A DNA stretch of 64,000 nucleotides from Flavimaricola marinus (GCF_900184895.1 NZ_FXZK01000002.1:124001-188000), one strand, 5' to 3'; counted from the first letter of the stretch, positions 1 through 9,442 are shown. Made by a program: numbers and translations. Notes: a model not told the origin generated them from the letters alone.

Positions 1-23
1 GACTCCCTGATGGTTAGCACTCT

Positions 24-58
24 TATGGCCACGATACCGAAACACCGATATATGGCCA
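24..58. repeat. Direct repeat TATGGCCA upstream of the LysR gene
   Basis: The octamer TATGGCCA occurs at 24-31 and again at 51-58, 27 bases apart, just before the LysR-family gene that starts at 90. Each copy contains the palindrome TGGCCA. LysR proteins commonly bind repeated or palindromic sites in their own promoters, so this could be an autoregulatory site. That role is inference; chance cannot be excluded for an octamer pair. Confidence 0.3.
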
Positions 59-89
59 TTGGGCATTTGTGCGTAACGGGGTGCGATAG

Positions 90-956
90 ATGCACAGGGG
101 CAATTGGGACGACCTGAGATATGTGCTGGCTGTGGCCGAATCCGGCTCCGTCAGCGCGGCTTCGCGGCGTTTGGGGGTCAATCATGCCACAGTTTTACGC
201 AGAATCTCGGCTTTTGAGGAAACTCAGGGCGCTGCCGTGTTCGACCGCTCCGCGCAGGGATATTCGGTCCTTCCAGATAAACTTCGCGTGATCGAAGCGG
301 CGCGGGGGGCGGCGCTGGCGATGGACAGGGTCGATCAGCTGCTCAGGGGCGACGGACAATCCAGCGTTGAGCGAATCCGGATCACCTCGACCGATACATT
401 CTGTCTGGCGATCCTGCCCGAGGCATTAGCCAAGATTGACCTGAGCGACGCGCAGATCGAATTGTGCAGCTCCAACAATCACATCGACCTGTCGCGGCTC
501 CGGGCGGATATCGCGGTGCGCCCCGCGATGTCGCTGCCCGGCGACATGACCGGAGATCATGCGGCGGACCTCGGGGTCGCGGTCTACGGTCGGGCAGGGA
601 CGGCTTGCGATCACTGGTTGGGGCTCTGCGGGTCCTTGTCCCGGTCCGAAGGGGCCAACTGGATGGCCGACAACGTCGAGCTTCAGGATATTCGCGGCGG
701 TGCAGACAGCTTCGTGGTCTTGCGCGAGCTGGCGGCGCATTCGACGGGGCGCACGATCCTGCCGTGCTGTCTGGGGGATCCCGATCCCCGGCTGGAGCGA
801 CTCGATATCACGCTGCCGGTCAAATCGGTGCCGGTCTGGGTCGCCTGCCACGCCGATCTGGCCGAAGTCCCGCGGCTGCAAAGCGTGCGGCGCAGACTTG
901 CCGGGGCCTTGGGCGAGATGCGGCAAAAGCTGCTCGGCTCGGCCGCAGAGAGCTAG
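90..956 (+). CDS. LysR-family transcriptional regulator
   Basis: A 288-residue LysR-type regulator. The N-terminal winged helix-turn-helix lies at about residues 8-65, with the recognition region GSVSAASRRLGVNHATVLRR at about 19-38; the rest is a shortened effector-binding domain. LysR proteins act as DNA-bound tetramers that respond to a small molecule. The motif NHATVLRRI is typical of a subgroup common in Rhodobacterales. The gene it controls is not evident, because its upstream neighbour lies outside the window. Its TAG stop shares the tetranucleotide CTAG (953-956) with the stop of the convergent small gene. Family assignment is firm; the target is unknown. Confidence 0.9.
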   Translation: MHRGNWDDLRYVLAVAESGSVSAASRRLGVNHATVLRRISAFEETQGAAVFDRSAQGYSVLPDKLRVIEAARGAALAMDRVDQLLRGDGQSSVERIRITSTDTFCLAILPEALAKIDLSDAQIELCSSNNHIDLSRLRADIAVRPAMSLPGDMTGDHAADLGVAVYGRAGTACDHWLGLCGSLSRSEGANWMADNVELQDIRGGADSFVVLRELAAHSTGRTILPCCLGDPDPRLERLDITLPVKSVPVWVACHADLAEVPRLQSVRRRLAGALGEMRQKLLGSAAES

Positions 957-1135
957 CGGATCACCGGTCGCCGGGCGGCCGTCGGGGTCAGCCACTCAGG
1001 CCAGCCCACGAACCGCTCGACCGCGAACAGCGCCAGACAAAGGGCGATCACGCCCAGCACCAGCACGACGCGGCTCGCAGAGGGCGGGTTCTGCGCCCAG
1101 CGCTTGGCGCGCATCATCCAATGGATGTAGTTCAC
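953..1135 (-). CDS. Small single-span membrane protein downstream of hpt
   Basis: A 60-residue protein with one predicted membrane segment at about residues 22-41 (rich in Val, Leu, Ile and Ala), a basic N-terminal stretch (RAKRW) and a basic C-terminus. Its ATG overlaps the TGA stop of hpt by four bases (ATGA), which indicates translational coupling and supports it as a real gene despite its size. I recognise no named family. Its stop codon overlaps that of the convergent LysR gene in the palindrome CTAG. Function unknown; a membrane-anchored accessory role is the most that can be said. Confidence 0.65.
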   Translation of the reverse strand: MNYIHWMMRAKRWAQNPPSASRVVLVLGVIALCLALFAVERFVGWPEWLTPTAARRPVIR

Positions 1136-1683
1136 TCGGGCGCGTCCACGAACCGGACCTTGCCGATATAGGGCAGGTTGCGATTGCGCTGCGCGAAATC
1201 GATGCCATATCCCACCACGAACTCGTCCGGGATCGAAAACCCGATCCAGTCGGCGGTGAAATCCACCTCGCGGCGGGACGGCTTGTCGAGAAGGGCGATA
1301 GTCTTCATCCGGGCCGGATTGCGGCCGCCCAGAAATCGGGCGACATGGCTCAGGGTGTGGCCGGTATCGACGATATCCTCCACGATCAGCACATCGCGGC
1401 CCTCGATCTTGCCGCGCAGATCCTTGAGAATGCGCACCTCGCGGCTGCTTTCCATCGCATCGCCATAAGACGACGCCTCAAGAAAATCGACCTCGACCGG
1501 CAGGTCCAACTCGCGGACCAGGTCTGCGATGAACACGAAGGATCCACGGAGCAGGCCGACGACCACAAGCTTGTCGGTGCCTTCGAACTCGTCGCGGATT
1601 TCGTCGGCCAGATCTTCGATCCGGGCGGCAATGGATTTCGCCGAGATCATCTGATCAATCACATATGGCTTTCGATCGGCCAT
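1132..1683 (-). CDS. hpt: Hypoxanthine phosphoribosyltransferase
   Basis: A 183-residue type I phosphoribosyltransferase that converts hypoxanthine (and usually guanine) plus PRPP to the nucleotide in cytoplasmic purine salvage. The PRPP-binding signature [14 protein letters not shown] sits at about residues 98-111 and the earlier loop VVGLLRGSF at about 41-49. Length is normal for bacterial Hpt. The ATG at 1683 follows a strong GGAGG site with good spacing, which fixes the start. It is the first gene of a two-gene unit with the small membrane protein that overlaps its stop. The 213 bases upstream to the divergent COQ10-like gene hold the promoters for both; I see no clear operator there. Confidence 0.95.
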   Translation of the reverse strand: MADRKPYVIDQMISAKSIAARIEDLADEIRDEFEGTDKLVVVGLLRGSFVFIADLVRELDLPVEVDFLEASSYGDAMESSREVRILKDLRGKIEGRDVLIVEDIVDTGHTLSHVARFLGGRNPARMKTIALLDKPSRREVDFTADWIGFSIPDEFVVGYGIDFAQRNRNLPYIGKVRFVDAPE

Positions 1684-1896
1684 GGTCGTCCTCCGGGGGT
1701 TGGTCCGGCCTCGGTCTAGCGCGGCAGGCAGGCGGTGTCACCGGGCAACCGGGTCCGGCGCGCCGGGGATCCGGCGGTTTGAGGACTTTTTCGCCCCATT
1801 CCCCGGCAGATTACAGGTCTGCGGCAAGGCATCCCCTTGAATCCCCCGACAGAGGTCTGACATGTAACCGGACACAGCGAAACGGACACACCCGCC

Positions 1897-2340
1897 ATGC
1901 CGACACATTCCGAGACCAGACACCTGCCTTATTCCGCCCAGCAGATGTATGATCTCGTCGCAGATGTGGCCCATTACCCCGAGTTCCTGCCCTGGACGGC
2001 CGCCGCCCGGATCCGGTCGACCGAAGACATGGGCGATCACAGCGTCATGATGGCCGATCTGGTGATCTCGTTCAAAGTGTTCCGCGAACGCTTCGGCTCC
2101 AAGGTGGTGCTCTGGCCCGGTAAGATGCAGATCGACACGGCCTATATCGACGGGCCGTTCAAACACATGGAAAGCCGCTGGCAGTTCACCGACAAGGGCG
2201 ATGGCTGCGACGTCAGCTTCTATGTCGATTTCGAATTCCGCAATCGCTTGCTGCAAGGGGCGGCGGGCATGTTCTTCAACGAAGCCATGCAGCGGATCGT
2301 GCGGGCCTTTGAACGGCGCGCGGCGACGCTTTACGACTGA
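1897..2340 (+). CDS. COQ10/RatA-type START-domain lipid-binding protein
   Basis: A 147-residue single-domain protein of the polyketide-cyclase/START superfamily. The opening THSETRHLPYSAQQMYDLVA and the segment VAHYPEFLPWTAAARI are typical of the COQ10-like group, which in alphaproteobacteria and mitochondria binds ubiquinone or its precursors and supports respiration; E. coli RatA belongs to the same family. No signal peptide or membrane span is present. The ribosome-binding site is weak. It stands alone between hpt (divergent) and the PrpD gene, 18-24 bases before the latter, so the two may be co-transcribed. The family is clear; the precise ligand is inferred. Confidence 0.85.
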   Translation: MPTHSETRHLPYSAQQMYDLVADVAHYPEFLPWTAAARIRSTEDMGDHSVMMADLVISFKVFRERFGSKVVLWPGKMQIDTAYIDGPFKHMESRWQFTDKGDGCDVSFYVDFEFRNRLLQGAAGMFFNEAMQRIVRAFERRAATLYD

Positions 2341-2364
2341 TCCGCGCTTCGTCATGGTGTGGCC

Positions 2365-3669
2365 ATGATGGATATCCCCAAGCGTCTCACCGACTTTGTC
2401 GACCACCACTGGCAGGCCAGCGCCATTCCCGCGGCCTCGCTCGATCTGATGCGGCTTTGCCTGCTGGATTGGGCCATCGTCGCGCGTGGGGCGGTCGATG
2501 ATGGGCTACGGGAGCCGATGGCAGCGCACGCTCAGGCCGCCGGGCCGGGCAGGGCGGCTCTGTTGTTCGGCGGCACGGCACCCGCCCGTAGCGCGGCACT
2601 ACACAACGGCACCCTGTCGCACGCGCTCGATTTCGACGACACGCATTTCGGCCATATCGGGCATGTCAGCACCGTCGTGATCCCCGCCGCCCTCGCCGCA
2701 GGGCAGGCCGGAGGCTCCGGCTTCGACGATATCCTGATCGGTGCGCGTCTGGGGGCCGAAGCGGCAACGCGCGTCGGGCTCTGGCTGGGGCGCAGCCATT
2801 ATCAGATCGGCTATCACCAGACGGCCACCTCCGGGGCCTTCGGTGCCACCGTTGCCGCGATCCGGGCCGCGCGGCACGATCCGCAGCTGATCGGCCCCGC
2901 CACCCGCATCGTCGCCGGGCTCAGCTCCGGTCTCAAGGCGCAATTCGGCACCGCCATGAAGCCGATGAACGCAGGCTTCGCCGCCGCCCACGGGGTCGAG
3001 GCCGCAGATCTGGCCGCACTCGGCCTCGACGGATCGCAAGATGTCATGGCCGCCTTCGCCGCCACTCATCACGGCGCGGCGGACGAGAGCGGCTTTGACA
3101 CCCTCGGCAGCGACTGGATATTCGACAGCGTCAGCCACAAGTTCCACGCCTGTTGCCACGGCACCCACGCCGCCATCGAGGCGATCCGCGAGGGCATCGC
3201 AGATCTGGGCGCTCCGCTGGACGAGGTGGCACAGGTCGAGATCCAGACCCATCCGCGCTGGATGACCGTCTGCAACAAGCCTGCCCCGCAAACCGCGCTG
3301 GAGGAGAAGTTCAGCTACCGCTTTCTCGCGGCACTCACCCTCGCGGGTGGCTCCACGATGCAGGTCGATGCGGCAAAGCAAGGACCGCTGGGTGCAATGC
3401 TGCCGCAGATCCTGGATCGGGTCGGCGTCACGGCCAACGAGGACGTGTCGGAAACCGCAACCCGCGTCACGCTCACCCTGTACAACGGCGAAACGCGCGA
3501 GATCACCCACGATCTCGCCACCCCGCTCAGCTACGAGACGCGGCTGGCGCGGCTGACCGAAAAGGGCCAAGAGACGATCGGCCCGGAGCCGACACAGGCG
3601 CTCTGGGAGGCGATCCAAGGCGGCGATCTCGACGGTTTCGTCACCTTGCTCACGCAGCCCGCGGCATAA
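2365..3669 (+). CDS. MmgE/PrpD-family protein
   Basis: About 434 residues, similar to the MmgE/PrpD family, which includes 2-methylcitrate dehydratase and cis-aconitate decarboxylase. The conserved region HALDFDDTHFGHIGHVSTV at about residues 90-108 is the family hallmark. The other methylcitrate-cycle genes (prpB, prpC) are absent nearby, so the substrate may not be 2-methylcitrate; many family members in this group are of unknown specificity. The start could be the GTG at 2359 or the ATG at 2365 or 2368; no site has a strong ribosome-binding sequence. The stop codon merges into the A-run of the amt terminator. Confidence 0.88.
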   Translation: MMDIPKRLTDFVDHHWQASAIPAASLDLMRLCLLDWAIVARGAVDDGLREPMAAHAQAAGPGRAALLFGGTAPARSAALHNGTLSHALDFDDTHFGHIGHVSTVVIPAALAAGQAGGSGFDDILIGARLGAEAATRVGLWLGRSHYQIGYHQTATSGAFGATVAAIRAARHDPQLIGPATRIVAGLSSGLKAQFGTAMKPMNAGFAAAHGVEAADLAALGLDGSQDVMAAFAATHHGAADESGFDTLGSDWIFDSVSHKFHACCHGTHAAIEAIREGIADLGAPLDEVAQVEIQTHPRWMTVCNKPAPQTALEEKFSYRFLAALTLAGGSTMQVDAAKQGPLGAMLPQILDRVGVTANEDVSETATRVTLTLYNGETREITHDLATPLSYETRLARLTEKGQETIGPEPTQALWEAIQGGDLDGFVTLLTQPAA

Positions 3670-3695
3670 AAAAGGCGGACGCCGCAGCGCCCGCC
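3668..3695 (-). terminator. Rho-independent terminator of amt
   Basis: On the minus strand a GC-rich stem (GGCGG paired with CCGCC, with further inner pairs) at 3674-3695 is followed by six T residues (3668-3673 read on the minus strand). It lies just after the amt stop and overlaps the stop of the convergent PrpD gene, so it ends transcription arriving from amt. Confidence 0.8.
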
Positions 3696-3720
3696 TGATC
3701 AGCCTCGATCCCCGAGAGGC

Positions 3721-4902
3721 TTAGCTCGACATGTCGTAGGCACGCTCGCCATGCACCGCGATATCAAGACCGGAATCCTCGGTCTCTTCGTCGACGCGCA
3801 TCGGTGTGATCAACCGCACCACGAAGATCAGCACCAAGGTCACGACCACCGTCCACGCGCCCACAATGGCCAACGAACCAAGCTGCGCCGCCCATGCGCC
3901 CGCGCCAAAGACCGCGATCATGATGGTGCCGAAGATGCCGCCCACGCCGTGGACCGCAAACACGTCCAACGTGTCGTCGATCTTGGCGGTGTTGCGGATC
4001 AGGTTCACCGCCTCCTGGCACAGGATCCCGGCGACACCGCCGATGATCAGTGCCTCGACGGGGCCGACAAAGCCGCTGGCCGGGGTGATAGAGGCCAAGC
4101 CTGCAATCGTGCCGGTCACAAGGCCCACGAGCGAAGCGCGACCGAACTTGATCCGCTCCCAAAGAGCCCAAGTGAGCGACGCGGCAGCGGCCGACAAATG
4201 GGTCACAGTCAGCGCCATCGCGGCACCACCGTCCGCAGCGAGCTGCGACCCGCCGTTAAAGCCGAACCAACCGACCCACAGCATCGCAGCGCCGATCATC
4301 ACCATGCCGGGGTTGTGCGGCGGTGTGGTGGCGTTGTGACGGCGGCCCAGCATCATGGCGAGCAAAAGCGCCGCCAGTCCAGCCGTCTCGTGCACCACGA
4401 TCCCGCCGGCAAAGTCACGCACGCCCGTCTCGCCAAAGATGCCGCCATCGGCCAGCATCCCGCCGCCCCAGACCCAGTGAACCACCGGCGCATAGCACAA
4501 CAGCATCCAGAGGCTGGAAAACAGCAGGACAAAGCCAAAGCCGATACGCTCCACATAGGCACCCACGATCAGCGCAGGCGTGATGATCGCAAAGGTCATC
4601 TGAAATGCAAAGAACAGTATTTCAGGCAAGGTGCCCGACAGGCTCTCCGCCGTCACGCCGTTCAGAAAGGCCAAGTCGAGGCCGCCCCAAAAGCCGCTTT
4701 CCGACGGGCCAAAGGCGATGGAATAGCCCGCGACGAACCACAAGACGCTCATCAGGCAGGCAATCGCATAGCAGTGCATGAACACGCTCAGCACGTTGCG
4801 CGCCCGCACGAGGCCCCCGTAAAACAGCGCCAGCCCCGGCAATGTCATGAATAATACAAGCGCCGTGGCCACAATGATCCACGCAGTATCCGCTCCGTTC
4901 AT
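3721..4902 (-). CDS. amt: Ammonium transporter Amt
   Basis: About 393 residues with roughly eleven membrane spans, an Amt/MEP/Rh-family ammonium channel. The twin histidines of the pore are visible in DFAGGIVVHETAG and in FAVHGVGGIFGT, with the conserved Asp before the first. I chose the ATG at 4902 because a GGAGGG site lies just upstream; an in-frame ATG at 4914 would bury that site inside the gene. The PII gene glnK, usually paired with amt, is absent. The 160-base leader holds an 11-mer shared with the dusB-ntrBC promoter region (see 5001-5013), which hints at nitrogen control. Confidence 0.95.
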   Translation of the reverse strand: MNGADTAWIIVATALVLFMTLPGLALFYGGLVRARNVLSVFMHCYAIACLMSVLWFVAGYSIAFGPSESGFWGGLDLAFLNGVTAESLSGTLPEILFFAFQMTFAIITPALIVGAYVERIGFGFVLLFSSLWMLLCYAPVVHWVWGGGMLADGGIFGETGVRDFAGGIVVHETAGLAALLLAMMLGRRHNATTPPHNPGMVMIGAAMLWVGWFGFNGGSQLAADGGAAMALTVTHLSAAAASLTWALWERIKFGRASLVGLVTGTIAGLASITPASGFVGPVEALIIGGVAGILCQEAVNLIRNTAKIDDTLDVFAVHGVGGIFGTIMIAVFGAGAWAAQLGSLAIVGAWTVVVTLVLIFVVRLITPMRVDEETEDSGLDIAVHGERAYDMSS

Positions 4903-5000
4903 ACGTCCCTCCATTTTCGGGTTTTCCCGTTAATCGAAGGCTTGGACGGTATTTGCGGCGCACAATAAAGCAGCAGGGGTCCGTCAGGGCGCTCTCAAAC

Positions 5001-5032
5001 TGCGCAATTCGCAAAAAGGTGAAAAATGCACC
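5001..5032. promoter_or_regulatory. Candidate operator region upstream of amt
   Basis: The near-palindrome TGCGCAATTCGCA (TGCG-N5-CGCA) lies at 5001-5013, about 100 bases before the amt start. Read on the amt strand it contains TGCGAATTGCG, the same 11-mer found at 7258-7268 before dusB-ntrBC. A second small symmetry, GGTG-N7-CACC, follows at 5018-5032. Because both genes belong to nitrogen metabolism, an NtrC- or other nitrogen-regulator site is possible; this is inference from two copies only. Confidence 0.35.
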
Positions 5033-5062
5033 CAAATGAGGGCGGGATGCTCAAAAAATGAC

Positions 5063-5533
5063 CTAAAGTGAATCGACCGCATGGAGCATCCACGCCAGCG
5101 CCTCGTCCCGCGCCGCTTTGCGCACGTTGTCACGGCCCAGTGCGCCGAAATCGACGGTCCGAGTGTGGACGGTGTCCGCTGTGGCGAGGCCAAAGCACAC
5201 CCGGCCCTCTGGCTTGAATTCCGATCCGCCCGGCCCTGCGATGCCGGTCAGGCTCACCGCAATCGTGGCCTTTGCGGCAGCCAGGGCTCCGCTGGCCATC
5301 TCCGCGGCGACCTCTTCGCTGACCGCACCGTGGGCATCCAGCGTCGCCGCGGAAACGCCCAGCATTTCGGTCTTGGCCGTGTTGGAATAGGTGACAAAGC
5401 CGCGATCGAACACAGTCGAGGACCCGGCAACGTCGGTGATCGCCGCCGCGACCATGCCGCCGGTGCAGCTTTCCGCCGTGGTTAGCCAAAGGCCCTTGGC
5501 GCGGGCCTTCTCGATCAGTTCTGCAGCACTCAA
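5063..5533 (-). CDS. CinA C-terminal-domain amidohydrolase (nicotinamide-nucleotide amidase, PncC type)
   Basis: A 156-residue stand-alone CinA C-terminal domain, the family that deamidates nicotinamide mononucleotide to nicotinate mononucleotide in the pyridine nucleotide cycle. The motifs TTAESCTGG near the N-terminus and GIAGPGGS in the middle mark the active site. The start is inferred as a TTG at 5533, overlapping the pgpA stop as TTGA; no ATG or GTG fits in this frame close to the first conserved residues. It ends the coupled run ispDF-pgpA-cinA. The full-length CinA N-terminal (COG1058) domain is absent. Confidence 0.88.
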   Translation of the reverse strand: MSAAELIEKARAKGLWLTTAESCTGGMVAAAITDVAGSSTVFDRGFVTYSNTAKTEMLGVSAATLDAHGAVSEEVAAEMASGALAAAKATIAVSLTGIAGPGGSEFKPEGRVCFGLATADTVHTRTVDFGALGRDNVRKAARDEALAWMLHAVDSL

Positions 5534-6024
5534 AAGAGCCGCATCGCGCCATGCGCGACCCCGGCCAGAAGGACGACGCCAAGTGCAGCGAAAACGCCGG
5601 CGATCACATCGTCGAGCATCAGGCCCAAGGCATCGCCACGCCGATCCGCGCGGCCGATCAGGCCGGGCTTGAGAATGTCGAACAGACGAAACAGCACGAA
5701 AGCGCCCAGCCAACCGGGCCAAAGCGCCGTCACCGGCACCGTCATGATGCCAGCCCCAAAGGCGACCGGGGCCAGCGCGATCCACTGGCCCGCCACTTCG
5801 TCGATGACGACATGACTAGGATCGGTATCTCCGGTCGCGGCAATCTCGGCCTTGGCCGCGACATAGCCAAAGGCGCAAACCACCACGATGCCAAGCACCA
5901 AGAGCCAAGGCCCACCGATCCAGATCAGCACGAGCGCCACGGGCAGGGCGGCAAAGGAGCCCCATGTGCCGGGTGCCGGGCGCAGATTGCCGACGCCGCC
6001 GAAGGTCGCAATCAGATTCATCAT
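5530..6024 (-). CDS. pgpA: Phosphatidylglycerophosphatase A
   Basis: A 164-residue integral membrane phosphatase that removes the phosphate from phosphatidylglycerophosphate to give phosphatidylglycerol. The N-terminal [12 protein letters not shown] and the segment [14 protein letters not shown] at about residues 70-83 are the PgpA signatures; three or four hydrophobic spans follow the usual pattern. The ATG overlaps the ispDF stop by four bases, and its own stop overlaps the TTG start of cinA, so all three are probably translated from one mRNA. Confidence 0.93.
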   Translation of the reverse strand: MMNLIATFGGVGNLRPAPGTWGSFAALPVALVLIWIGGPWLLVLGIVVVCAFGYVAAKAEIAATGDTDPSHVVIDEVAGQWIALAPVAFGAGIMTVPVTALWPGWLGAFVLFRLFDILKPGLIGRADRRGDALGLMLDDVIAGVFAALGVVLLAGVAHGAMRLF

Positions 6025-7154
6025 GATTTCACCAATGTTGCTGTGGCGATGGCCGCTATGCCCTCGCCCCGGCCGGTAAAGCCCAGCCGCTCTGATGTCG
6101 TGGCTTTCACGCTGACGCGGTCCACGTCAAGGCCCATGATCCGGGCCATCTCGGTGCGCATCTCGGCTGCCAAAGGCCCGATCTTGGGAAACTCGCAGAC
6201 CAGCGTGCAATCCATATGCGTGATGGCAAAGCCCATCTCGCGGGCCAGCGCACAGGCGTGGGCCAGAAAGATGTGGCTCTCGGCGCCCTTCCACTGTGGA
6301 TCGGACGGGGGGAAGTGCTGGCCTATATCGCCGCGGGCGAGCGCACCATAGATCGCGTCGGTCACCGCATGCATGCCCACATCGGCATCCGAATGGCCCT
6401 GCAACCCGCGCTCGAACGGCACCTTGACGCCGCACAGCACCACATGGTCGCCGGGGCCAAAGCGGTGCACGTCATAGCCGTTGCCGGTCCTGATATCCAT
6501 CATGCCTCCCAAGCTCCGGGCCGCGCGGGCGAAATCCGCAGGGCCTGTGATTTTGATATTGTCCTCATCGCCCGGCACGATGGCCACGTCCATCCCCGCC
6601 GCGCGGGCGACGGCCACATCGTCCGCGGCCCCGCCCTCATGGGCGCGGTGGGCGGCAAGGATCGGGGCAAAGCGAAATCCCTGCGGTGTCTGTGCCCGCC
6701 ACAGTCCCTCGCGGTCCTGCGTGCCATCTACCATGTCCACGCCGCGCCACAGGGCGTCGGTCACGGCAAGGGCAGGGGCGGCCCCCTCGTGCTCGGCCAG
6801 CGCGTCGATCACGCGGGCAATCAGATCGGGGCGCAGCACCGGACGGGCGGCATCATGGATCAGGACCAGATCCGGTGTGTGGGGCGCCAAAGCCTCCAGT
6901 CCGGCACGGACGGACGCATCGCGGCTCGCGCCGCCCTCCACCACGATCACGCCGTCGAGTTCCAGCGCCTCCGCGCGGTCCGCATCGTCCGGGTGGATCA
7001 CCAGAACGATCGGGGCGATCAGGCTCGGCGCGCGCAGGGCGTCGAGCGTATGGGCCAGCACGGGGCGACCGACGAGGTCGCGCCACTGTTTGGGCACACC
7101 GCCGCCGGCTCTCAGGCCGCGGCCTGCGGCCACAATGATGGCGGCTGTCGTCAT
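6021..7154 (-). CDS. ispDF: Bifunctional IspD/IspF isoprenoid-precursor enzyme
   Basis: A 377-residue fusion of two steps of the MEP pathway. The N-terminal domain (about 1-217) is 2-C-methylerythritol 4-phosphate cytidylyltransferase, with the nucleotide-binding start [17 protein letters not shown]. The C-terminal domain (about 218-377) is 2-C-methylerythritol 2,4-cyclodiphosphate synthase, with the metal-binding NGYDVHRF and LQGHSDADV motifs. The fusion is characteristic of many alphaproteobacteria. The ATG at 7154 has a GGAGGG site upstream; a longer reading frame to 7253 has no such support. It leads the ispDF-pgpA-cinA unit. Confidence 0.96.
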   Translation of the reverse strand: MTTAAIIVAAGRGLRAGGGVPKQWRDLVGRPVLAHTLDALRAPSLIAPIVLVIHPDDADRAEALELDGVIVVEGGASRDASVRAGLEALAPHTPDLVLIHDAARPVLRPDLIARVIDALAEHEGAAPALAVTDALWRGVDMVDGTQDREGLWRAQTPQGFRFAPILAAHRAHEGGAADDVAVARAAGMDVAIVPGDEDNIKITGPADFARAARSLGGMMDIRTGNGYDVHRFGPGDHVVLCGVKVPFERGLQGHSDADVGMHAVTDAIYGALARGDIGQHFPPSDPQWKGAESHIFLAHACALAREMGFAITHMDCTLVCEFPKIGPLAAEMRTEMARIMGLDVDRVSVKATTSERLGFTGRGEGIAAIATATLVKS

Positions 7155-7257
7155 ATCTGGCCCTCCGGTGCGCTTCCATGCTTTCCTAATGAGGGAAGCG
7201 GCGGGGCGCAAATCCTCTGTCGCATCGGCTGCGAGCGCCCAAAAATTAAGCAAGTGC

Positions 7258-7268
7258 TGCGAATTGCG
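7258..7268 (+). promoter_or_regulatory. Candidate operator in the ispDF/dusB divergent region
   Basis: The 11-mer TGCGAATTGCG lies between the divergent starts of ispDF and dusB, about 70-100 bases before the dusB-ntrB-ntrC operon. It is identical to a segment in the amt leader. The surrounding 7240-7300 stretch is AT-rich and likely carries the promoter. A shared nitrogen regulator is a hypothesis. Confidence 0.35.
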
Positions 7269-7355
7269 AATATTTCACGTGTGAATTGTTTGTAACCCAT
7301 GACCGCGCGGGCTATTTAGCAAACAAGCGCACAAGGATTGGGCAAACGTTCGGAC

Positions 7356-8351
7356 ATGCAACCAACGGCAGAGATCAGATTGACCGGGCTGAGTCTCACT
7401 CCGCCGGTGGCCCTCGCGCCTTTGGCGGGGATCACCGATCTGCCGTTCCGGCAATTGGTCAGCCGCTTTGGCGTTGGTTGGGTGGTCTCCGAGATGGTCG
7501 CCAGTCAGGAAATGGTGCAGGCCAAACCGGGCGTGCGGGAAAAGGCCGAATTGGGCTTTGACGGTTCCGACACCGCCGTGCAGCTGGCCGGGCGCGAGGC
7601 CAAATGGATGGCCGAGGCGGCCCGGATGGTCGAAGCCAACGGCGCGCGCGTCATCGACATCAACATGGGCTGTCCGGCCAAAAAGGTCACCAACGGCTAC
7701 TCCGGCTCGGCGCTATTGCGCGACCCCGATCATGCGCTCCGGCTGATCGAAGCGGTCGTCGGCGCGGTCAGCGTGCCTGTCACGCTCAAAACCCGGCTGG
7801 GATGGGACACCGACTGCCTCAACGCCGCCGACGTGGCGCGCCGGGCTGAGAACGCTGGCGTGCAACTGGTGACGATCCACGGACGGACCCGGCAACAGTT
7901 CTACAAGGGGCGGGCTAACTGGCGGGCGATCCGCGAGATCAAGGACGCGGTCAGCATCCCTGTCATCGCCAATGGCGACATCGTGGACGGGGCAAGTGCC
8001 CGCACCGCTCTGGAGCACTCCGGGGCGGACGGCGTGATGATCGGACGCGGGGCGCAGGGGCGGCCATGGCAACTGGCCTCCGTGGCCGCCGAGGTGTTCG
8101 GCACCGCGCGGCCCATTATTCCCACCGGGCAGGACTTTGCCGATATGGTGGCCGGGCATTACGAAGGGATGCTGGGCTTTTACGGCGCCGATCTCGGGCT
8201 GCGGGTCGCCCGCAAGCACCTCGGGTGGTATATGGATGTCGCCGACACGCCCGGCGCGATGCGGCGGTCCATACTCACAGCAACCTCGCCACAAGATGTG
8301 CTGGGCGCTTTGCCCGACGCACTCGGCGCAATGACGCAGGCCGCCGCATGA
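7356..8351 (+). CDS. dusB: tRNA-dihydrouridine synthase B (NifR3)
   Basis: About 331 residues, a flavin-dependent TIM-barrel enzyme that reduces uridine to dihydrouridine in tRNA. The active-site cysteine lies in NMGCPAKKV, and APLAGITDLPFRQLV near the N-terminus is the FMN-site signature. The start is uncertain: an in-frame TTG at 7338 abuts its only AAGGA site, so I prefer the ATG at 7356 although its own ribosome-binding site is weak. The TGA stop overlaps the ATG of ntrB, the classical nifR3-ntrBC arrangement of Rhodobacter and relatives. Confidence 0.93.
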   Translation: MQPTAEIRLTGLSLTPPVALAPLAGITDLPFRQLVSRFGVGWVVSEMVASQEMVQAKPGVREKAELGFDGSDTAVQLAGREAKWMAEAARMVEANGARVIDINMGCPAKKVTNGYSGSALLRDPDHALRLIEAVVGAVSVPVTLKTRLGWDTDCLNAADVARRAENAGVQLVTIHGRTRQQFYKGRANWRAIREIKDAVSIPVIANGDIVDGASARTALEHSGADGVMIGRGAQGRPWQLASVAAEVFGTARPIIPTGQDFADMVAGHYEGMLGFYGADLGLRVARKHLGWYMDVADTPGAMRRSILTATSPQDVLGALPDALGAMTQAAA

Positions 8352-9442
8352 TCCGCGATACCGCTCTCTGGGCCTCTCTGCCCGTGCCCGCCCTGCTTCT
8401 GGGGCCGAACGACATCATCACCGATACCAATCCGGCTTGCGAGCTTTTCCTCAACCTCTCAGGGCGGGCGCTGATCGGGGCGTCGCTGTGGGACAAGGTC
8501 ACCATCAAGGCGGATCTGAGCAAGCCGATCGAACGGTCGCGGGCGAACAACACCTCGCTGTTCGTCAATGACGTCTCTGTCGGCACGCGGGAACGGGCGC
8601 CGATGGTGTGCAACATTCAGTTCGCACCGTTCCAAGGGACCGAAGGGTCGATGATCATGATGATCAGCCCGCGCGAAATCGCCAGCCGGATCACCCAGAA
8701 CGCCTCCTCGGTCAAGGCCGCGAAATCGGTGATCGGAATGGCCGAAATGCTGGCGCACGAGATCAAGAACCCGCTCGCCGGGATCACCGGGGCGGCACAG
8801 CTTCTGTCGATGGGGCTCGACGGCGAGGATCTGGAACTGACCGACCTGATCGTCGCGGAATCGCGGCGGATCGTGACCCTGCTCGAACAGGTCGAACAAT
8901 TCGGCAATCTCAGGCCGCCGGATCTCAAGCCGGTCAACATCCACGACGTGCTCGACAGGGCGCGACAGTCTGCTTCGGTGGGCTTCGGGGCGCATATGAT
9001 GTTCATCGAGGAATACGACCCCTCGCTGCCGCGAACCCATGCCGACAGCGACCAGCTGCTGCAAGTGCTGCTCAATCTGCTCAAGAACGCCTCTCAGGCC
9101 TCCGGGCCGGGCGGCGTAATCCGGCTGCGGACCTTCTACGAACCCTCGCTGCGGGTGCGGCGGGCGGACGGCTCGCAGGATCGTCTGCCGCTCCAGATCG
9201 AGGTCATCGACGACGGGCCGGGGCTTCCGGCCGAAATCGCCGACGAAATCTTCGAACCCTTCGTCTCGGGGCGTGAGAACGGCACCGGGCTGGGGCTGGC
9301 GCTGGTCTCCAAGCTGATCGGGCAGGGCGGCGGCTGGATCTCTGTCGAAAGCGAACCGGGGCGGACCTGCTTCCGGATCTCGCTGCCGACAGAGCCCAAG
9401 GAAGACATCAACGAACAACCACAGACTGACGGAGAAACATAA
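8348..9442 (+). CDS. ntrB: Nitrogen-regulation sensor kinase NtrB
   Basis: A 364-residue soluble histidine kinase of the NtrB/GlnL type: a PAS domain at about 5-110, a dimerisation domain with the phospho-histidine at about residue 137 in [10 protein letters not shown], and a HATPase domain with the DDGPGLP and GTGLGLALV nucleotide loops. It phosphorylates NtrC and is normally inhibited by unmodified PII protein. The ATG overlaps the dusB stop (ATGA), and its own TAA overlaps the ntrC ATG by one base, so dusB-ntrB-ntrC are translationally coupled. Confidence 0.95.
   Translation: MIRDTALWASLPVPALLLGPNDIITDTNPACELFLNLSGRALIGASLWDKVTIKADLSKPIERSRANNTSLFVNDVSVGTRERAPMVCNIQFAPFQGTEGSMIMMISPREIASRITQNASSVKAAKSVIGMAEMLAHEIKNPLAGITGAAQLLSMGLDGEDLELTDLIVAESRRIVTLLEQVEQFGNLRPPDLKPVNIHDVLDRARQSASVGFGAHMMFIEEYDPSLPRTHADSDQLLQVLLNLLKNASQASGPGGVIRLRTFYEPSLRVRRADGSQDRLPLQIEVIDDGPGLPAEIADEIFEPFVSGRENGTGLGLALVSKLIGQGGGWISVESEPGRTCFRISLPTEPKEDINEQPQTDGET

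Noticed and set aside
2599-3618. A 339-codon open frame on the minus strand
   Set aside because: Antisense to the MmgE/PrpD gene, without recognisable domains.
5018-5032. Enteric-type NtrC site at GGTG-N7-CACC
   Set aside because: The enteric consensus is TGCAC-N-GGTGCA with the opposite half-site order; this symmetry is inverted relative to it.
7155-7253. N-terminal extension of IspDF
   Set aside because: The Rossmann-type start at 7154 has a strong ribosome-binding site; the extension lacks one and has no homologous character.
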